From Buttiauxella sp965119215 (GTDB taxonomy: Bacteria > Pseudomonadota > Gammaproteobacteria > Enterobacterales > Enterobacteriaceae): a DNA stretch of 64,000 bases. The position numbers and the translations under genes were made by a program. The stretch spans positions 70,440-134,439 of the forward strand of contig CBCPKK010000022.1 of NCBI GenBank assembly GCA_965119215.1. Direction: 5' to 3'. Position 1 is the stretch's first letter. Every line of letters begins with the position of its first letter. This document shows, piece after piece, positions 35,177 through 44,251 of this stretch. The notes below the pieces were generated by a model. The model searched no databases and was not told where the DNA came from. It saw only the letters and a program-made list of their open reading frames with translations.

Positions 35177-36616
35177 ATGCCTAATCAAATCAGGTTTATG
35201 TTCTTCGCGCCCGAAAAACATATAACCAATGCCATTAATATATTTGTCATTACGACACTGTTTTACTTTTTTGGCGCGTCATTGCGCCTGATTGACGAAC
35301 TGTCTCTGTTCTGGCCGTTGAACGCCGTGCTGGCTGCAGTATTTGTGCGCTGCCCGTATCTGAATCGCCCGGTGTATTACTTCCTGAGCTATAGCGCCAT
35401 GCTGGTGTACGACGCTTTCACCACGCACTGGGGCTTGCAGTCGGCGGTAATAAACTTTTCAAATATGGTGTTTATTATTACGGTCGCGCGGTTATTACTG
35501 CGTTATTCACATGTGCAAAATGAAAATAATTGGGCGCTTAATGCCTTTAATCTTTTCTATTTTTGTCTTATTGCCTCAATTCTGAGCTCTTTAATCGGTT
35601 CGTTGGGTTCGTTAGGGGCATCGAGTGATTATCGTAGTTTTCTTTCGCTGTTCGCTGACTGGTTCAGCGAGCAGTTTTCAACGGGCGTGTTGATATTGCC
35701 GTTCCTGCTGATGGCAAAATGGCCGCAGTGGGACAAAATACCCACTTTCCATCTATCCAAACTCTATCCGCTGTTCGGTGTGGTCATTTCTGTTGTGGCA
35801 TCGGTGGTCATTGGCGGTGCCGGAAGCCTGGCGTTTCCACTGCCTGCGCTTATCTGGTGTGCGATACGCTATCCATTGCCGGTCACCGCGTTTCTGACGT
35901 TTTTAACCGGCGGTACGGAAATTGTGCTGGTGGCAAATTCGATAGTTGATATTCACCATCAACAACCGCTGGTGGTGAATGAGATGTTCTCCGCACGCCT
36001 GGGAATTGCCACGATGGCGATTTGCCCGCTGATTGTTTCGGTGAGTGTGGATGCCATTAACCGGCTGATTAAACAGACTTCTCTCAGGGCAGATTACGAT
36101 TACCTAACCGGCGTTTATTCCCGCTCAGGTCTGTATGAAGCGTTGAAAAACAAAGTGCCGTTGTTGCATTTGCCCAAACAAAAACTGTGCGTCATGCTGC
36201 TGGATATCGATTATTTCAAACGCATTAATGACAGTTACGGCCACGAATGTGGTGACGTTGTGCTCAGATCTTTTGCCGCACAGCTTAGAAAAACGGTTGG
36301 CGAAGAAGGGCTGGTGGCGCGTTTGGGCGGTGAAGAGTTTGTTGTGGTCTGCAGCACCAATTCGGAAGAACAAGGCTACACCATTGCTGAAAAAATCCGT
36401 CAGAGCATTGAGCTCACGGCGTTTCGTTATCAACAGCAAACGCTATTTATAACCGTCAGCATCGGTCTTGCCACGGCAGAGCCTGAAAACAAAACGCTGC
36501 TCGATACGTTTAACCCGTTACTGGCGCAAGCCGACAAATATCTTTATCTGTCTAAACGCAACGGGCGTAACCAAACCAGCGCGGCAAGCGTTGAAGAAAT
36601 CGCTTTCAATGGTTAG
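35177..36616 (+). CDS. dgcF: Membrane-bound diguanylate cyclase DgcF (YneF)
   Basis: A 479-residue membrane-anchored GGDEF protein. The N-terminal 300 residues hold about eight hydrophobic segments of MASE1 type (LFWPLNAVLAAVFVRCPY). The GGDEF domain spans about 305-465 with DYLTGVYSRSGLYEAL, LLDIDYFKRINDSYGHECGD and the active site RLGGEEFVVV, Gly384 to Phe388 being GGEEF. It should make cyclic di-GMP from two GTP. In E. coli yneF lies between yneG and uxaB, the same neighbourhood. The start ATG has only a weak ribosome-binding site. Confidence 0.88.
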   Translation: MPNQIRFMFFAPEKHITNAINIFVITTLFYFFGASLRLIDELSLFWPLNAVLAAVFVRCPYLNRPVYYFLSYSAMLVYDAFTTHWGLQSAVINFSNMVFIITVARLLLRYSHVQNENNWALNAFNLFYFCLIASILSSLIGSLGSLGASSDYRSFLSLFADWFSEQFSTGVLILPFLLMAKWPQWDKIPTFHLSKLYPLFGVVISVVASVVIGGAGSLAFPLPALIWCAIRYPLPVTAFLTFLTGGTEIVLVANSIVDIHHQQPLVVNEMFSARLGIATMAICPLIVSVSVDAINRLIKQTSLRADYDYLTGVYSRSGLYEALKNKVPLLHLPKQKLCVMLLDIDYFKRINDSYGHECGDVVLRSFAAQLRKTVGEEGLVARLGGEEFVVVCSTNSEEQGYTIAEKIRQSIELTAFRYQQQTLFITVSIGLATAEPENKTLLDTFNPLLAQADKYLYLSKRNGRNQTSAASVEEIAFNG

Positions 36617-36633
36617 CGGCAGGCGACATCGAG

Positions 36634-36675
36634 TTGTTCTACCAAAAACATCTGTAAAAATAATTGGTATAACAA
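36634..36675 (+). promoter_or_regulatory. Two candidate ExuR/UxuR operators upstream of uxaB
   Basis: TTGTTCTACCAA (36634-36645) and TTGGTATAACAA (36664-36675) resemble the hexuronate repressor site TTGGTATACCAA in opposite orientations, 30 bp apart. They lie 100-140 bases upstream of uxaB, which belongs to the ExuR regulon in E. coli. Confidence 0.55.
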
Positions 36676-36775
36676 CTCTAGTTTGATCAAAACGGGGTTT
36701 CATTAGGTGGAGTTCTGATAATTTGGGCAGGATATTTGTGGTCGTTCATCCTGTACTCACCAAGGAACAACAATA

Positions 36776-38227
36776 GTGAAAACACTTAATCGTCAAGATT
36801 TCCCTGGCGCTCAATACCCTGAACGTATTATCCAGTTTGGTGAAGGCAACTTCCTGCGTGCTTTCATCGACTGGCAAGTTGATTTGCTCAATGAGCACAC
36901 GGACTTAAATGCTGGTGTTGTGATTGTGCGTCCAATTGACAGTGCATTCCCGCCGTCGTTATCTACCCAGGATGGGCTATACACCACGGTTATCCGTGGC
37001 CTGAACGAGCAGGGCGAAGCGGTAAGTGACTCGCGTCTGATTCGCTCCGTAAACAGAGAAATCAACGTTTATCAGGAGTATGAAGAGTTCCTGAAACTGG
37101 CGCATAACCCAGATATGCGTTTCGTATTCTCCAACACCACAGAAGCGGGTATCAGCTACCACGCGGGCGATAAATTTGAAGATGCGCCAGCGGTAAGCTA
37201 CCCGGCAAAACTGACGCGTTTGCTGTTCGAACGTTTCAGCCACTTCAACGGCGCTGCCGATAAAGGTTGGATGATCATTCCTTGCGAGCTGATCGACTAC
37301 AACGGTGACGCGCTGCAAGAACTGGTTCTGCGTTATGCGCAAGAGTGGGAACTGCCAGCCGCCTTCATTAAATGGCTGAACGACGCCAACACATTCTGTT
37401 CTACGCTGGTAGACCGCATCGTGACCGGTTATCCGCGTGATGAAGCCGCCGACATCGAAAAATCTTTGGGTTACAAAGATAGCTTCCTGGCTGCCGCCGA
37501 GCACTTCTACCTGTTTGTTATCCAGGGTCCAGCAACGCTGGCGCAAGAACTGCGTCTGGATAAATTCCCGCTGAATGTGCTGATTGTTGACGACATCAAA
37601 CCGTATAAAGAACGTAAAGTTGCGATTCTAAACGGTGCGCACACTGCATTAGTTCCAGTTGCTTACCTTGCTGGTTTGAATACCGTGGGTGAGTCCATGA
37701 ACGATGCGGAAGTTTGCGCATTCGTGGAAAAAACCATCGCGGAAGAAATCATTCCGGTACTGGATTTGCCGCGTGACGAACTGCATTCCTTCGCTCAGGC
37801 AGTCACCAGCCGTTTCCAGAACCCGTATATTCAGCACCAGTTGCTGTCTATCGCGCTCAACGGTATGACTAAATTCCGCACCCGTATTCTGCCACAGTTG
37901 CTGGCAGGCCAGCAGGCGTCCGGTACTTTGCCGCCACGTCTGACTTTCGCTCTGGCTGCGCTCATTGCTTTCTATAAAGGCGAGCGTAACAACGAAACTT
38001 ATCCGCTGCAGGATGATGAACACTGGCTGGTGCGTTACCAGCAACTGTGGGCGTCACTTGGCGACAAGCAAATCACCGAGCAGCAACTGGTTGAAGCGGT
38101 ACTGAGCGACAGCGACCATTGGGGCCAGGATTTGACTCAGGTTCCAGGTCTGGTGGCAAAAGTTAGCGAAGACTTGCAGGTGATTTTGAGCCAGGGCATG
38201 CGTGCTGCTGTGGGTCGTTACTGCTAA
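36776..38227 (+). CDS. uxaB: Tagaturonate reductase (altronate oxidoreductase) UxaB
   Basis: An NAD-dependent mannitol-dehydrogenase-family enzyme reducing D-tagaturonate to D-altronate in galacturonate catabolism. The 483 residues match E. coli UxaB exactly in length. Motifs are IIQFGEGNFLRAFIDWQVDL (nucleotide-binding), FSNTTEAGISYH and the catalytic region DDIKPYKERKVAILNGAH. The start reads GTG, with CAAGGAACA upstream. The neighbour yneF/dgcF is conserved from E. coli. A REP element and terminator follow. Confidence 0.95.
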   Translation: MKTLNRQDFPGAQYPERIIQFGEGNFLRAFIDWQVDLLNEHTDLNAGVVIVRPIDSAFPPSLSTQDGLYTTVIRGLNEQGEAVSDSRLIRSVNREINVYQEYEEFLKLAHNPDMRFVFSNTTEAGISYHAGDKFEDAPAVSYPAKLTRLLFERFSHFNGAADKGWMIIPCELIDYNGDALQELVLRYAQEWELPAAFIKWLNDANTFCSTLVDRIVTGYPRDEAADIEKSLGYKDSFLAAAEHFYLFVIQGPATLAQELRLDKFPLNVLIVDDIKPYKERKVAILNGAHTALVPVAYLAGLNTVGESMNDAEVCAFVEKTIAEEIIPVLDLPRDELHSFAQAVTSRFQNPYIQHQLLSIALNGMTKFRTRILPQLLAGQQASGTLPPRLTFALAALIAFYKGERNNETYPLQDDEHWLVRYQQLWASLGDKQITEQQLVEAVLSDSDHWGQDLTQVPGLVAKVSEDLQVILSQGMRAAVGRYC

Positions 38228-38237
38228 TTTGATTTTC

Positions 38238-38269
38238 GTAGGCCGGATTAGCGCGAGTGACATCCGGCA
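38238..38269. repeat. REP-type palindromic element downstream of uxaB
   Basis: GTAGGCCGGATTAGCGCGAG followed by TGACATCCGGCA, with stem GCCGGAT/ATCCGGC, is a typical enterobacterial REP unit lying between uxaB and its terminator. Confidence 0.8.
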
Positions 38270-38299
38270 TTGGCTGCGGTAACCCAAACCTTGATATAG

Positions 38300-38331
38300 T
38301 GCCTGCAGACTTAGCTTGCAGGCATTTTTTT
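38300..38331 (+). terminator. Terminator of uxaB abutting the next start codon
   Basis: Stem TGCCTGCA/TGCAGGCA, loop of nine bases, then seven T. The T-run ends one base before the ATG of the next gene, and the AGG in the descending arm is that gene's only possible ribosome-binding site. Confidence 0.8.
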
Positions 38332-39267
38332 ATGCAGAATTCCGCACTTTGGTTTCGGCAATTTGGCCAACCTGAACACGTTATCACCCTCGAACAATCA
38401 GATCTCGCGCCGCGCCCTTGCGGAATGTTGCGCGTACAAATGTGCTACGTCCCCGTCAATCCTTCAGATTTAATTCCCGTTACCGGTGCTTATCGTCATC
38501 GAGTTACGCCGCCGCGAATTGTTGGTTATGAAGGCGTTGGCATCGTGACTGAGGCCGATAACCCAGAATACATTGGCCGTCGCATTCTGCCGTTACGCGG
38601 TGATGGAACATGGCAGCGCTGGCTGGAATGTTCACCGCAGTGGGCAGTTCCGGTTCCCGATGACATTCCCGACTTATTGGCCGCGCGAGGGTATATCAAT
38701 CCGCTGGCTGCCCTGGTGATGCTAAAAAAATGGCCGGTGCAGGGCAAAACGGTTCTGCTTACGGCGGCAAACTCGTCTTGTGCGGGGTTACTGGCGCAGT
38801 GGGCAAATATTCAGGGCGCAGCAAAAGTGTTTGGTGTTTGCCGCAGCGAAACTCAAATTACGCTATTGCGTCAGAACGGAATCATGTCGCTTATTATTGA
38901 TGATCATGCGTCGATAAGCGTGGCCGCGCAACAGGCCGACGTGGTGTTTGATGCGGTCGGTGGAAATCTTGCAACGCTGTTATTAGCCAATCTAAAACAG
39001 GATGCAGATTTCGTTTCCTACGGTTTGCTAAGCGGACAACCTTACGACGCACGCGGTTGTGCGGCAAAGCCACAACGTTTTCATTTGCGTGACACGCTGG
39101 CAGTGACGCATTCGCTGGAATGGCAGCAATGGTTTGTCGAACTGTGGCCGCTGTTAGCGAAAAGTCAGTTGCCCGACGTGAGGTTATTTGCGCTGGAAGA
39201 GTGGCGGGAAGCACTACAGGAGTTTTATGTCTCTGGGCGACGTTGCAAGCCAGTTCTGGCCTTGTAA
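38332..39267 (+). CDS. MDR-family NADPH-dependent oxidoreductase (quinone/enoyl reductase-like)
   Basis: A 311-residue medium-chain dehydrogenase without zinc ligands. Signatures are VPVNPSDLIPVTGAY, IVGYEGVGIVTEA and the Rossmann core VLLTAANSSCAGLLAQWA followed by DVVFDAVGG. The fold resembles quinone oxidoreductases and the mitochondrial enoyl reductase family. ATG at 38332 gives the usual N-terminus (FRQFGQPEHVITLEQ). A longer frame from 38257 would translate the uxaB terminator and is unlikely. The substrate is unknown. Confidence 0.8.
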   Translation: MQNSALWFRQFGQPEHVITLEQSDLAPRPCGMLRVQMCYVPVNPSDLIPVTGAYRHRVTPPRIVGYEGVGIVTEADNPEYIGRRILPLRGDGTWQRWLECSPQWAVPVPDDIPDLLAARGYINPLAALVMLKKWPVQGKTVLLTAANSSCAGLLAQWANIQGAAKVFGVCRSETQITLLRQNGIMSLIIDDHASISVAAQQADVVFDAVGGNLATLLLANLKQDADFVSYGLLSGQPYDARGCAAKPQRFHLRDTLAVTHSLEWQQWFVELWPLLAKSQLPDVRLFALEEWREALQEFYVSGRRCKPVLAL

Positions 39268-39291
39268 AGTTACAACGTCACCCAAAGGTGA

Positions 39292-40056
39292 TTATTTATC
39301 GCCGCCCATAATGACTTTCATGGTTTCTTCGTCCGGTAAGCCCTGATGCTGTTGCAGGCGTCCTTCTTTGTTCTGGTAGTAAATAGAAGGTGTGGCCGTA
39401 CCGCCCAGTTCGTCCATCAATGCCAGGTTATCTTCTAACGCTTTGGTGATTTCTGGTTTGATGGTCGCCGGAATTTTCAGCTCCAGTTTGCCCTTGCTGT
39501 TTTCATAGTCTGCGAGGGTTTTCGCAGGGTCATCCGCCATCATAATGGCTGCAGCTTTTTGGCCGCTGTCCGGGCGTAACATCCCAACCATCAACACGCG
39601 TAACTGCACCTTGCCAGATTTCAGCCACGGCTGTGCATTTTGCCAAAACTGTGTGCAATACGGGCAGTAAGGATCGGCAAACGCGTAAACAATGACTGGG
39701 GCATCGGATTTACCTGCCGCTATCCAATGATTTTTCTCGAGTTTCTGCCACATTTCTTTGGCCATCGGGGCATAAACCCATTTTTCGACCTGTGCGTCGC
39801 TGAGGTTTTTACCCGCAGCATCCACTAAATTGCCCATAATCGCGTGCTGTTTATCAGGCGTCAGGAATACGGTGGTGCCTTGTCCCTGAAATTGCATCAC
39901 GTAGCCTGGCAGATCGCCCGGACCTTTAAATTCACCTTTTAGTTCAAAGCCTTGCTTCTCTAAGGCGCTAATCGGGGCAGGGAGTTGGGTTTCTGCCGCC
40001 AGTACCGAAGTGCTGGTTAACAGGGCAAGCGCGATGGGCCATACTGCATTGTTCAT
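39292..40056 (-). CDS. dsbG: Periplasmic thiol:disulfide isomerase/chaperone DsbG
   Basis: A 254-residue DsbC/DsbG-family protein (E. coli DsbG 248). Residues 1-19 form a signal peptide (cleavage near VLA-AE). An N-terminal dimerisation domain is followed by a thioredoxin domain with active site FADPYCPYCTQFWQNA and the cis-Pro loop GGTATPSIYY. DsbG protects single cysteines from sulfenylation and isomerises disulfides, kept reduced by DsbD. A longer frame reaches 40113, but ATG at 40056 starts the signal peptide. Confidence 0.93.
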   Translation of the reverse strand: MNNAVWPIALALLTSTSVLAAETQLPAPISALEKQGFELKGEFKGPGDLPGYVMQFQGQGTTVFLTPDKQHAIMGNLVDAAGKNLSDAQVEKWVYAPMAKEMWQKLEKNHWIAAGKSDAPVIVYAFADPYCPYCTQFWQNAQPWLKSGKVQLRVLMVGMLRPDSGQKAAAIMMADDPAKTLADYENSKGKLELKIPATIKPEITKALEDNLALMDELGGTATPSIYYQNKEGRLQQHQGLPDEETMKVIMGGDK

Positions 40057-40202
40057 GACTAAATCCTTATCATTCTCTTGATGAATGTCTGCACCGGACA
40101 GGCTACATGCCATGCGTGCGGAAGGAAAGTTCTCGATTTGAAAGATGAAAGAGCGTTATTTTGCTATCGTATGCGCAATTATTCCGACCCACTGGACACA
40201 TT

Positions 40203-40493
40203 ATGACCCACTCATCAAAAGACCCTCTGCACGGCATGACACTAGAAGCCGTTGTGAATGCTTTAGTCGCGCGTTTTGGATGGGAAGAACTGGCGAAACG
40301 GATCAATATTAATTGTTTTAAAAGTGACCCAAGCGTGAAATCCAGCCTCAAGTTTTTGCGCCGCACACCGTGGGCGCGTAAAGAAGTCGAAGACTTGTAT
40401 ATCGATTTTGTAGAGACAGAAAGTCCTGCTGAAAAAGAACTGCCAGCGGATAGCCCGTGGGCCAACTGGCAGGGTAAGAAGGGCCAGGAATAA
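40203..40493 (+). CDS. VF530-family (DUF2132) small DNA-binding protein
   Basis: A 96-residue protein with the family core KDPLHGMTLEAVVNALVARF, ELAKRININCFKSDPS and SSLKFLRRTPWARKEVEDLY. The family has a small helical fold resembling DNA-binding proteins; its function is unproven. ATG at 40203 starts the conserved core; an ATG at 40161 is in frame but unlikely. It lies 21 bases before the phosphotransferase gene on the same strand. Confidence 0.85.
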   Translation: MTHSSKDPLHGMTLEAVVNALVARFGWEELAKRININCFKSDPSVKSSLKFLRRTPWARKEVEDLYIDFVETESPAEKELPADSPWANWQGKKGQE

Positions 40494-40514
40494 CAGCGAA
40501 TTCGGGGTGGGAAA

Positions 40515-41306
40515 ATGAGTGATAACCTGGCGAAAATGGGCGCAGCGCGGGTTCGACGTACTTCGTATCATGGCGTTGAGTGCATCGAAAAAAGCCAGGC
40601 TTCAAACGTTGAGTTTCAATTCTATCTCCAGGTTGCCCCCGTATTTCGTACCGCTGGCATCGCAGTTCCTGAGCTTCTGGCAAGCGATGCCGCCACTCGG
40701 ACATTAGTACTGGAATATATTCCTTATCCCATCAGCCAGGCCGAGTTATTACAACATCCGGATGTGCTATCAACCATTGCGCGTATCCATCAATTTCCGG
40801 TCCATGAAAGCAGCATATTCAAACGTCACCACTGGCTGCGTGATAAAACTGAACGCACACTTGATCTGCTGAGATTACCCGATGAATCTGCCGCGATTTT
40901 TCGAGAAACGGAAAAATTAAGCGCATGTCTGTTTAGCCCTAATACGCTTATTTCAGGTGACACTAATGCTGGGAATTGGGGAGTTAGAGAGCGGGGCGGC
41001 GTAGCGCTATATGATTGGGAGCGATTCAGTACCGGCAGCCCTGCGATTGATCTCGCTCCCTTAATCAAAGGGATGGGAAACATCGCTGATTTCTTGCATA
41101 TCGCCAAACGATATCAGGAAGTTTCGCCATCTTGTCATTCGCCCGTGCTGGCACAAGAAATCGCCATCTGTAAATTGTGGGTAGTGACGGAATTCATTGA
41201 TATTCTTTGCCGCAACAACAAAGCTGAATTAAACAAATATCTCGACTGGTATCGCTGCAATTTACCTGCCTGGCTCCAGGCGCTTAGACATTTTTTAAAA
41301 TCCTAA
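40515..41306 (+). CDS. Aminoglycoside phosphotransferase/choline kinase-fold protein
   Basis: A 263-residue protein-kinase-like phosphotransferase. The catalytic loop is ISGDTNAGNWGV (about 142-153), where Ser replaces the usual His of HGD, and the metal-binding Asp lies in ALYDWERFSTGSPAIDLAPL. The N-lobe hinge is LVLEYIPYPIS. It may phosphorylate a small alcohol or choline-type substrate; antibiotic modification is possible but unsupported. It starts 21 bases after the VF530 gene behind GGTGGGAAA and probably shares its transcript. Confidence 0.7.
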   Translation: MSDNLAKMGAARVRRTSYHGVECIEKSQASNVEFQFYLQVAPVFRTAGIAVPELLASDAATRTLVLEYIPYPISQAELLQHPDVLSTIARIHQFPVHESSIFKRHHWLRDKTERTLDLLRLPDESAAIFRETEKLSACLFSPNTLISGDTNAGNWGVRERGGVALYDWERFSTGSPAIDLAPLIKGMGNIADFLHIAKRYQEVSPSCHSPVLAQEIAICKLWVVTEFIDILCRNNKAELNKYLDWYRCNLPAWLQALRHFLKS

Positions 41307-41309
41307 ACC

Positions 41310-42509
41310 TTAAACAAATGGCGCTAACGGGTCAGCAGCAGCAAAGGCAATTTCCTTCTCAGCTTTAGGCGGGTAAATCAATTCACTTGTGATAGCGACT
41401 TTGATTTTCTTCGCCTCCGTACGTGTTGATTTAACTACCTGATCCCATCCTTCGCTGTAAACCGCACCCCATGCCCCCAGATCCAGACAAGTAACGTAAT
41501 TTACCTGTTGGTACGGCTGTGGGCTGATGCCAATCATGTCTGCCGCCACATTGTTGCCGACAAAACGCCCCAGCATAATTGCGTGCTGGCAGGTCATCAG
41601 GGCTGTATTTCCTTTATCGTCGGTGCTGGCATAGGCCACATCGCCCGTTGCATAAATATCATCTTGCCCAATGACTTTTAAGTTCTGGTCAACATGCAAA
41701 CGGCCTTGTGCATCACGCGTTGCGGGGATTTGCGCGGTGAGCGTACTTGCTTGCACACCCATGGTCATAATGACGGTGTTTGACGCAATAGATTCACCGT
41801 TCTTAAACGTCACACCTTGTTCATTAATTGCCGCGATTTCCGCATTCAGCATCCATTCAACAGCCAGTTCGTCGCTGGCTTGCTTAATCACATCACACAG
41901 TTCCTGGCTATAACGGCCGCCTACAACCGGGCTGCGGTCAGCGATGATCACGCGGATTGGAGCGGTATCGCCCAAAATTGCGCGTAAACGTGCAGGTAAT
42001 TCGGTTGCCAGTTCAATACCGGTAAAGCCACCGCCACAAACAACCACTGTGTTACGGGCTTCGCTGTCTGCTTGTGCCGCAAGCTGGGTAAGGTGCAGTT
42101 CCAGGCGAGCCGCACTTTCCAGTTGGTCGACATCGAACGCATGTTCTTTAGCGCCTGGGAAAATAGGGTTGATATGGCTGCCGGTCGCCATGACCAGACG
42201 GTCGTAGTGAATTGCCGCAAGCTGGTCTTGCGCCGTGTGATACCAAACCTGCTTGCTCGTCGTGTCAATTTCACTGGCGGACCCGGCGATAAACTTAACG
42301 CCTGTTGCTGCGAATAGTGGCAGCAGTGGTGCGGCAAAATTTTCTACACCGGCTTCATAAAAGCGTGGACGAATGCGCAGCTCAGGCTGTGGTGCCAGAA
42401 CGGTGATTTCAATATCGTCACGATCGTGAAGATCGGTTAAACGTGCTGCACTCAATGCTGCCCACATTCCTGCAAAACCTGCACCTAAGATAAGAACTTG
42501 CTGTTTCAT
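41310..42509 (-). CDS. Type II NADH dehydrogenase-like FAD oxidoreductase
   Basis: A 399-residue pyridine nucleotide-disulfide reductase-fold flavoprotein. The FAD-binding start is VLILGAGFAGMWAALSAARL. The NAD-binding motif is VVVCGGGFTGIELATELP (about 166-183), and the second FAD motif is DDIYATGDVAYAS. No paired redox cysteines are visible, which fits NDH-2 or sulfide:quinone-reductase-like membrane enzymes rather than disulfide reductases. It is divergent from an Rrf2 regulator with 224 bases between, which may control it. The start follows CAGGGAATAA. Confidence 0.82.
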   Translation of the reverse strand: MKQQVLILGAGFAGMWAALSAARLTDLHDRDDIEITVLAPQPELRIRPRFYEAGVENFAAPLLPLFAATGVKFIAGSASEIDTTSKQVWYHTAQDQLAAIHYDRLVMATGSHINPIFPGAKEHAFDVDQLESAARLELHLTQLAAQADSEARNTVVVCGGGFTGIELATELPARLRAILGDTAPIRVIIADRSPVVGGRYSQELCDVIKQASDELAVEWMLNAEIAAINEQGVTFKNGESIASNTVIMTMGVQASTLTAQIPATRDAQGRLHVDQNLKVIGQDDIYATGDVAYASTDDKGNTALMTCQHAIMLGRFVGNNVAADMIGISPQPYQQVNYVTCLDLGAWGAVYSEGWDQVVKSTRTEAKKIKVAITSELIYPPKAEKEIAFAAADPLAPFV

Positions 42510-42733
42510 GTTTTATTCCCTGCCAATTAAATGGTTATTCGATTTGATAACTGCGATCTTATTGGTCGTAGTTAAAAGTTTCAAGGCTTTTGCGTGCTCA
42601 ATCTAATGTTATCTGTTTAACGAATTGAATTTATTTGATATTTAAAATTTATAAGTGATTAACTTGAGCAGCAATTGATTCAGTTCAAGGAAGGAATTAT
42701 CATCTAACTAAGATTTAACTGGGCGGAGAATTT

Positions 42734-43240
42734 ATGGCGTTTTACAGTTCTGGCGTGGAGTATGGCATCCACAGCTTGATGTGCATGGTGGATAGCAAAG
42801 GTGACGGGCGCGAGATGAGCGTGCGTGAAATCGCGGAATTACAAAATGTTCCCTACGATTACCTGGCGAAGATCTTTACCAAGCTTTCTAAAGCCCAATT
42901 GGTTGAAAGCACTGAAGGGAAAGGCGGGGGATTTCGCCTGGCGAAACCCGCTGACCAGATAACCGTGCTGGATATTGTCGCGGCTATAGACGGTGATAAA
43001 TCAATTTTCGACTGCAAAGAAATTCGCCAACGCATGGCTATTTTCGATGAGCAAGCCCCCGCCTGGGCTTGTGAAGGAGTGTGCGGCGTACGCCATGTTA
43101 TGCAAGTGGCTCAGCAACGAATGGAAGAAGCGCTGGCGCAACATACCGTGCTGGATTTGGCGCGCCGTATGTTCAGAAAAGCACCGGAAGCGCTACCCAT
43201 TCAAATTGAAGACTGGATTGACCGCCGCCGTAGCGAGTAG
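42734..43240 (+). CDS. Rrf2-family transcriptional regulator with cluster-binding cysteines
   Basis: A 168-residue winged-helix Rrf2 protein. The N-terminal DNA-binding part is GVEYGIHSLMCMV...SVREIAELQNVPYDYLAKIF, followed by the wing GKGGGFRLAK. Three cysteines (FDCKEI, ACEGVCGV) sit at the positions that bind an Fe-S cluster in IscR, NsrR and RsrR. It may therefore sense redox or nitric oxide. It is divergent from the NDH-2-like gene, its likely target. ATG at 42734 follows GGCGGAG. Confidence 0.85.
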   Translation: MAFYSSGVEYGIHSLMCMVDSKGDGREMSVREIAELQNVPYDYLAKIFTKLSKAQLVESTEGKGGGFRLAKPADQITVLDIVAAIDGDKSIFDCKEIRQRMAIFDEQAPAWACEGVCGVRHVMQVAQQRMEEALAQHTVLDLARRMFRKAPEALPIQIEDWIDRRRSE

Positions 43241-43246
43241 AAATGC

Positions 43247-44251
43247 TCAGCTAACACGCCGCAGTAAAATGACCAGAACGAATACGCCACCAACGCCTGC
43301 CGTGATAATACCAATCGGCAGTTCCTGTGGAGCCGTCAGCGTTCTGCTAAGAATATCGCCCGCAGAGAGCAATATTGCGCCCATGATGCCTACCAGGGGC
43401 AGCAACCGTCGATGACGAACGCCTGCAAACGGACGCGCCAAATGTGGCACCATCAGCCCGACAAAACCGATAACGCCCGTCAGGGAAACCAGTATTGCGG
43501 TTGCCATAGAACAGCAGAGAAACACTTCAGTTCGTAAGCGGTTAACGTTAATTCCCAACGACCAGGCCGTTTGTTCGCCCGCCAGCAAACCATCTAATGC
43601 CTGCCAGCGCCGGGAAATTAACACTACCAGCATAATTAAAGCGACTGCTGCAAATCCCAGATTTTCCCAGCGGGCAAAACCTAAACCGCCCAGTGCCCAA
43701 AATAGTGCGTTGCTGGCAGCACGTTGGTCACCGGAAAAGATCAGGAAATTGGTCAACGCACCAAATAAAAATGACACCGCCAGCCCGCAAATAATCAGCT
43801 TTTCGGCCCCTTTATGTGACTGCGACATAAAGATAATCATCACCGCAGCCGCCGAAAGCATACCGCCGACAAATGCCGCGATGGGTAGCGTCCATGAGCC
43901 CAGGCTGTCACCAAGGCGAGTGATGACCAGCACCACGCCCGCAGAAGCGCCTGAAGATAAGCCAAACAAAAAAGGGTCCGCCAGATCGTTACGCGTGGTG
44001 GTTTGCAGCAGGGAACCGACTAATGCCAGCCCGGCGCCCGCAATCATGCCAAGCAAGGTGCGCGGTAAACGTAACTCAAGCACGATGCTTTTTATCATTG
44101 GCGCGACTTCACCGTGCGCTAAACCGAGGGCGGTCAACACTTCTGAAAAAGAGAGCTGAACACTGCCTTTAGCAACGCTTGCCAAAGCCAGCCCCGTGAG
44201 CAACAACGGGGCAATGATCCACACCAGCAAATAGCGCTTATTGGCGAACAT
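43247..44251 (-). CDS. FecCD-family ABC transporter permease
   Basis: A 334-residue inner-membrane permease with about ten helices of the BtuC/FecCD type. Motifs are LRLPRTLLGMIAGAGLALVG, GLSSGASAGVVLVI and the coupling region GFVGLMVPHLARPFAGVRHR, ending LPIGIITAGVGGVFVLVILL. It is the third gene of an operon ATPase / binding protein / permease; its start shares one base with the binding-protein stop. It imports an iron chelate, cobalamin or similar ligand; the ligand is not evident from sequence. Confidence 0.88.
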   Translation of the reverse strand: MFANKRYLLVWIIAPLLLTGLALASVAKGSVQLSFSEVLTALGLAHGEVAPMIKSIVLELRLPRTLLGMIAGAGLALVGSLLQTTTRNDLADPFLFGLSSGASAGVVLVITRLGDSLGSWTLPIAAFVGGMLSAAAVMIIFMSQSHKGAEKLIICGLAVSFLFGALTNFLIFSGDQRAASNALFWALGGLGFARWENLGFAAVALIMLVVLISRRWQALDGLLAGEQTAWSLGINVNRLRTEVFLCCSMATAILVSLTGVIGFVGLMVPHLARPFAGVRHRRLLPLVGIMGAILLSAGDILSRTLTAPQELPIGIITAGVGGVFVLVILLRRVS

